In this document: piece after piece, positions 58,434 to 64,000 of the stretch
How the letters are laid out: each line of letters starts with the position of its first letter
Position numbering within the stretch: the stretch's first letter is position 1
Assembly (NCBI RefSeq): GCF_003339815.1
Contig: NZ_PPTT01000001.1
Coordinates: 124,001-188,000 of the forward strand
Length of the DNA stretch: 64,000 nt
From: Eggerthella sinensis
GTDB lineage: Bacteria; Actinomycetota; Coriobacteriia; Coriobacteriales; Eggerthellaceae
Direction: 5' to 3'
Notes under the pieces: generated by a model
What the model was told of the DNA's origin: nothing
The model's database searches: none
What the model saw: the letters and a program-made list of their open reading frames with translations, nothing else
Position numbers and translations under genes: made by a program

Positions 58434-60047
58434 TTACGCCTTCAAGAACGATGCGACGTTGTTGGCGGCTTCGCGGCCGGAGTTCACCTGGTTGCCGAAC
58501 GCGGTGCCCGGCATGTTGATGGTGTACACGTGGCGGTACAGCATGTTGCCGTCATTACCGATGGCGTACAGGCCCTCGATGGGCTGCGATTCCTCGTTCA
58601 ACACGCGACGCTGCTTGTCGGTAGTCACGCCACCCACTTCAAAGAAGAAGCTGTAGCCTAGTTTCGCCAGGTAGAACGGGCCTTCTTCAATGGCTATCAT
58701 CTTCTCGGCCGGTTTGCCGAAGTCCTCATCGACGCCCTTCTTCGCCAGCTCGTTGTAGCGCTCGACGGTCTTCGTCAGCGCGTCGGCGTCAAGCCCGCAC
58801 GCGTCAGCCAGACCCTTCACGCTGTCGGCCTTGAACAGCGTCTCGGTCTTGTCTCCCGACACCGCGTCCTCGAACATGGCGCGGCCCTCGTCGGTGGTGC
58901 CGAAGAACTGGTCGAAGATGGCCTGGTCGAACACCACGTAGTTCGCCAGATTACCCTTTCCGGGGATGCACTGCAGCACGAGGTTGTCGTCCGTAAGGTT
59001 CTCGCGGGTGTAGCGCTCGCAATTTTCGTTGACCCACAGCACGGGGCCGCCCGCCGCGATGCCGAAGTACCCGTTCACGGGGTTGAGCGCGTCCTTATGG
59101 AAGTCGATGGGCGGCAGCGCGGGAATGTTGTACAGGATGCTTTGCGCCGAGTCGGACATGAAGTCCTTCGCGCCCACCTCAAGCGCCATGCGATACGCGT
59201 CGCCAGCCGCGTTCGACGAGCCCACCACGAACAGATTCTCAATGTCCCAACCCTGCTTCTCGATGAGCTCGGGGTTGCCGCCGAAGCCGCCCGTAGCGAA
59301 CACGACCGCCTTGCAGTTGTACTGCACCACGCCTTCGTCACCTTCCGCGTACGCGCCTACCACCGCGCCGTCCTTCATGATGAGCGCCGTCGCGGCGGTG
59401 TTCAGATGCACATCGATGCCCAACTCCTCAACGCGCTTGATCATGGGCTCCACGTACCCGATTTTACACTTGCCGTCTTTGAACCAGTGGAAGGTGGGAT
59501 ACAGGCCGCCGTTGTAGTTGTCGATGTCGCCACGGTACATGACGCCCTGCTCAAGACACCAGTCGATGTTCTCGGCCGACTTCGTGCACAGGTCCATCCA
59601 CAGCGCGCCGTTCTGACGGTGCTGGCCGCGCTCGAGCTCGGCCTCGATGATTTCGGACGGCGTCACGCGGATACCCAGGTCGTCGGCCATCTTCGATTCG
59701 ATGGCGAACATGCCCTCGACGAAGCTCGCATTGCCGCCCAGTTCACCGCCCTTTTCGATGAGGATGAAGTTCGTCTTGTTGAGCGCCGCCTGCACCGCGC
59801 ACGCCAAGCCGCTTCCGCCGCCGCCCACGATGAGCAAGTCAGTGTCGTAGGACTTGTCCACCTTGTCGTACGTCTTCGGGCCGGATGCGGCATCGGCCTT
59901 CGGATCGGACGCTGTCTTTTCCTGCTGCGCTGCTGGAGCGCAGCCCGCCAGGCCGCTCAGCGCCGCGATGGCGCCCGTGCCGGCCACGCCCGTGAGGAAT
60001 GCGCGGCGGGACAGTCCCGCACGCGTGCCTTCGTCGGTTTCAAACAT
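58434..60047 (-). CDS. Tat-exported FAD-dependent reductase
   Basis: The 537-residue flavoprotein has a twin-arginine signal (LSRRAFLTG, RR 14-15), LAGC (Cys36), and FAD site LLIVGGGGSG. The cap motif reads CERYTRENLTDD, which differs most from the others in this set and has Asp at the usual Arg position. GGAAGGG is 7 nt before ATG 60047. It is divergent from the LuxR gene at 60284 across an inverted repeat. Confidence 0.85.
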   Translation of the reverse strand: MFETDEGTRAGLSRRAFLTGVAGTGAIAALSGLAGCAPAAQQEKTASDPKADAASGPKTYDKVDKSYDTDLLIVGGGGSGLACAVQAALNKTNFILIEKGGELGGNASFVEGMFAIESKMADDLGIRVTPSEIIEAELERGQHRQNGALWMDLCTKSAENIDWCLEQGVMYRGDIDNYNGGLYPTFHWFKDGKCKIGYVEPMIKRVEELGIDVHLNTAATALIMKDGAVVGAYAEGDEGVVQYNCKAVVFATGGFGGNPELIEKQGWDIENLFVVGSSNAAGDAYRMALEVGAKDFMSDSAQSILYNIPALPPIDFHKDALNPVNGYFGIAAGGPVLWVNENCERYTRENLTDDNLVLQCIPGKGNLANYVVFDQAIFDQFFGTTDEGRAMFEDAVSGDKTETLFKADSVKGLADACGLDADALTKTVERYNELAKKGVDEDFGKPAEKMIAIEEGPFYLAKLGYSFFFEVGGVTTDKQRRVLNEESQPIEGLYAIGNDGNMLYRHVYTINMPGTAFGNQVNSGREAANNVASFLKA

Positions 60048-60179
60048 GTGATCACCCTTCCTTGTTGTTGCTCTCCCTCTGCAATCCGATTCGCGTGCGC
60101 TATGCTGTGATGCCGTCAAGCGAACCGTTCGACGAGGGCCAGTGTGGAAGCGGAAGCCGACGAACGCCACCCCGTCAGC

Positions 60180-60211
60180 GGGGGAAACGGTCAAAAACGA
60201 CGGTTTCCCCC
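60180..60211. promoter_or_regulatory. Perfect 9-bp inverted repeat, flavoprotein/LuxR gap
   Basis: GGGGGAAAC (60180-60188) and GTTTCCCCC (60203-60211), spacer 14 nt, a candidate LuxR site between the two divergent starts. Confidence 0.6.
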
Positions 60212-60283
60212 GACTCGGGGGAGGACGAATGTTCTCATAACGCGTAGGCTGGGGAACGCGTGAGCAAGGGGAGGGATGCAGGC

Positions 60284-61789
60284 ATGAACCACGGGCTTAT
60301 CAACGAGCAGCGCGAGCGGTCGCTCGTGCTTCATCGGCTTGCCGAAAGCATAGGGGCGCGTCCGTTTTTGCTGGCCGCGCTCACCCTGTATTGGACATGG
60401 GTGAACATGGCGTTTCAGGGGCCGCTGTTCTTCCCGTCGGTCGCTCTCGGCTCCGGCATGGTGTTCCCCTCGTGGATTGGACCGGTGGCCGTGAGCGCTG
60501 TTGCGTACTTCGCGCTGGGCGTATGGTTCAAACGCACGAACGTCGTGTTTCGGCAGCGGTGGTACATCGGCGTCATCGGCGGGGTGATGGCGGGCGGGGC
60601 GCTGCTCGCCTACTTGTGGATCGAGCTGTGCGGCGCGTCGCTGAGCGAGACGTCGGGCATCGGGCTGTACGCGCTTGGGTCGTTCGGCATCGGGCTAGGC
60701 ACGGCGTGTCTGCTCATCGAATGGGGGCGCGTGTTCGGCTACCTGGGACCGCGCGAAGTGCTGTTTCACGGCATCGTGGCTATGCTGTTGTCGGCGCTGC
60801 TCATCTGCCTGTTATCGTTTCTGCCCCTCGTCTTCGGGCAGATGCTGTTCGTGGCCATTCCCGTACCGCTAGCGTTGTGCTGGTACCGCGCCATGCGCAG
60901 CTTTCCACGCAAAACGCTGCTCGACCACGGCATGAACGCCACCCTACGAACGCCGTACAAGTTCCTCGTCACGGCGCTGCTGCACGGCTTGGCCCTGGGC
61001 GTGCTGCTGGGCAGCACCGTACTACAGACGGACGAGCCGAACACCATCCTGCTGAACGCGCTCAGTTTCGTCGTGGCCGCGCTGTTGCTGCTGCTGACGG
61101 CCGTGTTCGTGAAAATGGACTTCAACCACCTCATCTACCAGGTGGGATTCGGCATCATGGCCACCGGCGCGCTGCTCATCGCGCTGTTGGGCGGCGTGCC
61201 TGCGCTGGGGCAGTCAGTGCAGTTCGTAGGATTCTGCTACGTGCACCTCATCATGTGGGGGCTGTGCTCGTACCTCACGAAGACGTTCGACCTGCCCGCT
61301 ACCTGGGTGGTGGCGTGGCCCACCTGCTGCCTCATGCTGGGACAACTCATCGGCGGGTCGGTGGCAAGCGCGCTCATGCAGCAGGAGCAGGCGGGTTATT
61401 GGATGCAGGTGATGGCCACCATCGTGTCGTTCGTCCTGCTCATGGCCGCACTGCTCATGATGAGCAACCGCAACCTCACCACGGGATGGGGTATCGCGCA
61501 GCCCGGCGACACCGTGCACCCCGACGGCAGCCTCGACGCTGCGCTCCAGGTGATCGTGACGGAAAACGCCGTCACGCCGCGCGAAGCCGACACGCTCGCG
61601 CTGCTCGCGCGCGGCCGCAACCGCAAGCACATCAGCGAGGAGCTGGTGGTATCGGAAGAGACGGTGAAGAGCCACGCCTCAAGCCTCTACCACAAACTGG
61701 GCGTCCACACCCAACAAGAACTGCTCGACCTCGTAGAAGCCCGAGCCGCCACCCTGCGAGACGAAGCCCAGGAGACGCCGTTTGCGTGA
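60284..61789 (+). CDS. Membrane-embedded LuxR-family regulator
   Basis: The 501-residue protein has about twelve spans to residue ~400 and a LuxR HTH (TPREADTLALLARGRN, then ETVKSHASSLYHKLGVHT). It is divergent from the 58434-60047 reductase. GGGAGGG is 8 nt before ATG 60284; an earlier GTG at 60260 is possible but has a poorer site. Confidence 0.85.
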   Translation: MNHGLINEQRERSLVLHRLAESIGARPFLLAALTLYWTWVNMAFQGPLFFPSVALGSGMVFPSWIGPVAVSAVAYFALGVWFKRTNVVFRQRWYIGVIGGVMAGGALLAYLWIELCGASLSETSGIGLYALGSFGIGLGTACLLIEWGRVFGYLGPREVLFHGIVAMLLSALLICLLSFLPLVFGQMLFVAIPVPLALCWYRAMRSFPRKTLLDHGMNATLRTPYKFLVTALLHGLALGVLLGSTVLQTDEPNTILLNALSFVVAALLLLLTAVFVKMDFNHLIYQVGFGIMATGALLIALLGGVPALGQSVQFVGFCYVHLIMWGLCSYLTKTFDLPATWVVAWPTCCLMLGQLIGGSVASALMQQEQAGYWMQVMATIVSFVLLMAALLMMSNRNLTTGWGIAQPGDTVHPDGSLDAALQVIVTENAVTPREADTLALLARGRNRKHISEELVVSEETVKSHASSLYHKLGVHTQQELLDLVEARAATLRDEAQETPFA

Positions 61790-61803
61790 GAGAGAGGGGG
61801 GGG

Positions 61804-62106
61804 TTACCGGCGCTTTTTCTCGGCGTCGTCGAGGGCGTTGAGGGCGGCGTTGTAGCCGCCGGCGCCGTAGCTCAGGCACTTCGACACGCGGGCGATGGTG
61901 GTGGCCGACGCGCCGGTGGCTTCCTCGATGGCCGCATACGACTTGCCGGCGTCGAGCTGACGCGCCACGGCGAGGCGCTGCGACGTCTCTTTGATTTCGC
62001 GAATGGTGAACAGGTCTTCGAGCAGGGTGAAGATGGTATCCTCGTCATCGAGCGCCGCGAATACGCGCAGCAGGTCCTCCACTTCGGGCGTTCTGAGATC
62101 GCTCAT
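61804..62106 (-). CDS. yerC: TrpR-like regulator, YerC/YecD family
   Basis: The 100-residue protein matches the TrpR-like YerC/YecD family (LFTIREIKETSQRLAVARQL, then SYAAIEEATGASATTIARVSKCL helix-turn-helix). It starts 1 nt after the citramalate synthase stop, so it is co-translated and may sense or regulate the same pathway. No operator is visible. Confidence 0.88.
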   Translation of the reverse strand: MSDLRTPEVEDLLRVFAALDDEDTIFTLLEDLFTIREIKETSQRLAVARQLDAGKSYAAIEEATGASATTIARVSKCLSYGAGGYNAALNALDDAEKKRR

Positions 62107-62107
62107 G

Positions 62108-63691
62108 TCACTCCCCTATTCGCATGAGGCCGTACTCGATGGAATCGACGAGCGCGTTCCACGAGGCCTCGATGATGTTCTCCGATACGCCCACGGTGCC
62201 CCAGCTGCCGTGCTTGTCGCGCGTGGTGATGACGACGCGCGTGATGGCGTCGGTGCCCACATTCTCGTCGAGAATGCGCACCTTGTAGTCAACCAGCTCG
62301 ATATCGGCAATTTCCGGGTAGAACGCCACGATGGCCATGCGCAGCGCGTTGTCGAGCGCGCCGACCGGGCCGGCACCTTCGCCCGTGGCCACGAAGCGCT
62401 GATCGCCCACGTGGATTTTGATGGTGGCCTCGCTCATGGCATCCTTCGCGAGCGCGCCCGTGTCCTCGCGATCGTCCACGATGACGCGGAAGCTCTCCAG
62501 CGTAAAGTGCGGACGATACGCGCCGAGGTGCCATTGCAACAGCAGCGCGAGCGAGCCGTCGGCGGTCTCGTAGGAGTAGCCGGCCGCCTCGCGGTGCTTG
62601 ATGTCGTCGAGGATGTCCTGCGTCTTGTCCGCGTGCAACGTCAGGTCGATGCCCAGGTTCTTCGCCTTCGCGATGAGCGACGCCTTACCGGCAAGCTCGC
62701 TGACCAGCATGCGCTGCGTGTTGCCCACCGATTCGGGGCGCGCGTGCTCGTAGGCCTCGGGGAATCGCGCGATGGCGCTTGCGTGCAGGCCGCCCTTGTG
62801 CGCGAACGCCGAAGCGCCCGTGTAGGGATGGTGCGTCGGCACCGAGAGGTTGCACGCTTCGGCCACGAACTGGGCCACGCTCGTCAGGTCGCGCAGCTGC
62901 TCGTCGCCCACGCAGGTGTAGCCCATCTTCAGCTCGAGGTCGGCGATGACGGTGAGCAGGTCGGTGTTGCCCACGCGTTCGCCGAAGCCGTTCACCGTGC
63001 CCTGCACCTGCACCGCTCCTGAGCGGACGGCGGCCAGCGTGTTTGCCACGGCGCACCCCGAGTCGTTGTGGCAGTGGATGCCCAGCTGCTGGCCGGGCAG
63101 TTCGCTCGCCACCACGGCCACGATGGCTTCCACCTCGTGCGGCAGCGCGCCGCCGTTCGTCTCGCAGAGGTCAATGGAGTCGACGCCGGCCTCGTGTGCC
63201 GCGCGCACGCACGCCAGAGCGTACGCGGCGTTCGCCTTGTACCCATCGAAGAAATGCTCGGCATCGAACACCACCGTGAGGCCCTGCGCCTTGAGGAACG
63301 CCACCGAATCGCGGATCATGCGCAGGTTCTCGTCGAGCGTAGTCAGCAGCGCGCGCGTGACCTGCTCGTCCCACGTCTTCCCCACGATGGTGGCAACGGG
63401 CGCGCCGCTTGCCACGAGGTCCGCGAGGCCCTGGTCCTCGTCGGCCGCGACCCCCTTCTTGCACGTGGAGCCGAACGCGGCGATGCGCGCGTGCTTGAGC
63501 GGCATGTCCTGCACGCGCTGGAAGAACGCGATGTCCTTCGGGTTCGATGCGGGGAAGCCTCCCTCAATGAAATCGATGCCGAACGCGTCCAAACGCTGGA
63601 CGATGCGCAGCTTATCCTCAAGCGACAACGTGATGCCTTCGCACTGCTCGCCGTCGCGCAACGTGCTGTCATACGTGAGGATTCGATTCAC
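62108..63691 (-). CDS. cimA: Citramalate synthase
   Basis: The 527-residue protein fits the HMGL/2-isopropylmalate synthase-like family, with DSTLRDGEQ near the start, HCHNDSGCAVANTLAA and NTDLLTVIADLELKMG, and a C-terminal LeuA-type dimer domain. Citramalate synthase joins acetyl-CoA and pyruvate to start a threonine-independent isoleucine route. The start is set at GTG 63691 because AAGGGA lies 8 nt upstream. Proximity to a branched-chain aminotransferase 3' end agrees. LeuA is the alternative, but length and order favour CimA. Confidence 0.85.
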   Translation of the reverse strand: MNRILTYDSTLRDGEQCEGITLSLEDKLRIVQRLDAFGIDFIEGGFPASNPKDIAFFQRVQDMPLKHARIAAFGSTCKKGVAADEDQGLADLVASGAPVATIVGKTWDEQVTRALLTTLDENLRMIRDSVAFLKAQGLTVVFDAEHFFDGYKANAAYALACVRAAHEAGVDSIDLCETNGGALPHEVEAIVAVVASELPGQQLGIHCHNDSGCAVANTLAAVRSGAVQVQGTVNGFGERVGNTDLLTVIADLELKMGYTCVGDEQLRDLTSVAQFVAEACNLSVPTHHPYTGASAFAHKGGLHASAIARFPEAYEHARPESVGNTQRMLVSELAGKASLIAKAKNLGIDLTLHADKTQDILDDIKHREAAGYSYETADGSLALLLQWHLGAYRPHFTLESFRVIVDDREDTGALAKDAMSEATIKIHVGDQRFVATGEGAGPVGALDNALRMAIVAFYPEIADIELVDYKVRILDENVGTDAITRVVITTRDKHGSWGTVGVSENIIEASWNALVDSIEYGLMRIGE

Positions 63692-63720
63692 CAAGATGCT
63701 CCCTTCAAAACCCACCGGTC

Positions 63721-63836
63721 AAAAAAAGTCAGCGAGGGGCGCTGAGGTGCCCGAGATTGCCCCGTTTCGCGGCCGAGCGTGCTTTTGCACGTGAGGGAAA
63801 GCGAAAAAGGGGCAAGATTGGGTGCCTCAGCGCCCC
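63721..63836 (-). other. Long hairpin plus T7 in the cimA leader
   Basis: Outer arms GGGGCGCTGAGG (63736-63747) and CCTCAGCGCCCC (63825-63836) close a roughly 100-nt structure with further inner pairing, followed on the minus strand by seven T (63721-63727), about 30 nt before the GTG. It could terminate the upstream ilvE transcript or attenuate cimA. Confidence 0.6.
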
Positions 63837-63850
63837 GCAGCGTCGAGCAG

Positions 63851-63876
63851 TTCCGACGGCTGACAAGCCGTCGGAA
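63851..63876 (-). other. Hairpin after the ilvE 3' end
   Basis: An 11-bp perfect stem (63851-63861 with 63866-63876) lies 2 nt past the ilvE stop. No T run follows directly; the longer hairpin downstream carries one. Confidence 0.5.
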
Positions 63877-63878
63877 CG

Positions 63879-64000
63879 TTAGATTTCGGTCAGCCACTCC
63901 GAATACTCATCGATGTTGCCGTAGACGACCGCGAAGAAGCGATCCTGCAGCAGGCGGGTGATCTCGCCGGGGTTGCCCACCACGCGGCCGTCGACGCTGC
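63879..64000 (-). CDS. ilvE: C-terminal fragment of a probable branched-chain aminotransferase
   Basis: A reading frame of 40 codons enters from the window edge and ends at TAA 63879-63881. Its tail (VDGRVVGNPGEITRLLQDRF, then EWLTEI) resembles the end of branched-chain aminotransferases, which make valine, leucine and isoleucine from keto acids. It is truncated by the window. Adjacent cimA on the same strand supports the call. Confidence 0.65.
   Translation of the reverse strand, partial: SVDGRVVGNPGEITRLLQDRFFAVVYGNIDEYSEWLTEI

Noticed and set aside
1-64000. tRNA, rRNA or CRISPR array
   Set aside because: No cloverleaf, rRNA core or regularly spaced direct repeats were seen on a read through both strands; a dedicated scan was not possible.

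Overview
The window is about 64 kb of GC-rich DNA from an anaerobe that resembles a gut Coriobacteriia/Eggerthellaceae member (Eggerthella-like). The pointers are six Tat-exported flavin reductases, six LuxR-type regulators with multi-membrane-span N-termini, a DmsABC-type molybdoenzyme operon, rubrerythrin, and several CxxCH cytochromes. This assignment is inferred from gene content; no database was searched. Two perfect parS sites suggest the region lies within reach of the replication origin.

Layout: 0.1-3.4 kb holds a fused ABC transporter, followed by a KilA-N gene. From 4.5 to 15 kb there are three flavin reductases (4560, 8767, 12963) with LuxR or TetR regulators, and rubrerythrin under a Fur/PerR-like box. 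From 15 to 22.6 kb there is an SPFH protein, a GntR regulator, and a molybdopterin oxidoreductase operon (catalytic, FeS, TorD chaperone and NrfD subunits), with a divergent haem-type membrane protein. From 22.7 to 38.3 kb there is a minus-strand run: two-component system, subtilisin-like protease, two papain-like surface proteins with LxxTG-type sorting signals, a small orphan, a membrane LuxR regulator, a phosphodiesterase and a secreted nuclease; two parS sites lie at its end. From 38.5 to 46 kb there is a cytochrome c/flavoprotein pair and a haem/sulfite-oxidase-like operon with its divergent LuxR gene. That second module is bracketed by two direct copies of a roughly 180-nt repeat. From 46 to 49.6 kb there are CIRCE-controlled Hsp20, a sirtuin, a Nudix hydrolase and a LuxR regulator. 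From 49.8 to 58 kb there is a flavin reductase, an operon of NlpC/P60 hydrolase, flavodoxin-fold oxidoreductase, HD-GYP protein and cysteine hydrolase, a TetR gene, and two divergent paralogous membrane proteins. From 58 to 64 kb there is a 368-nt palindromic element, a flavin reductase/LuxR pair, and cimA-yerC behind the 3' end of a probable ilvE.

The recurring logic is one exported reductase plus one regulator, usually divergent, each pair with its own inverted repeat in the shared gap. Electrons probably pass from the membrane quinone pool through haem or NrfD proteins to these reductases, which would use different organic acceptors. None of the six flavoproteins keeps the catalytic arginine and histidine motifs I remember for fumarate reductase, so their substrates are open.

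Starts were chosen by Shine-Dalgarno spacing, and several differ from the longest open frame. Base composition and repeat identities were judged by eye.
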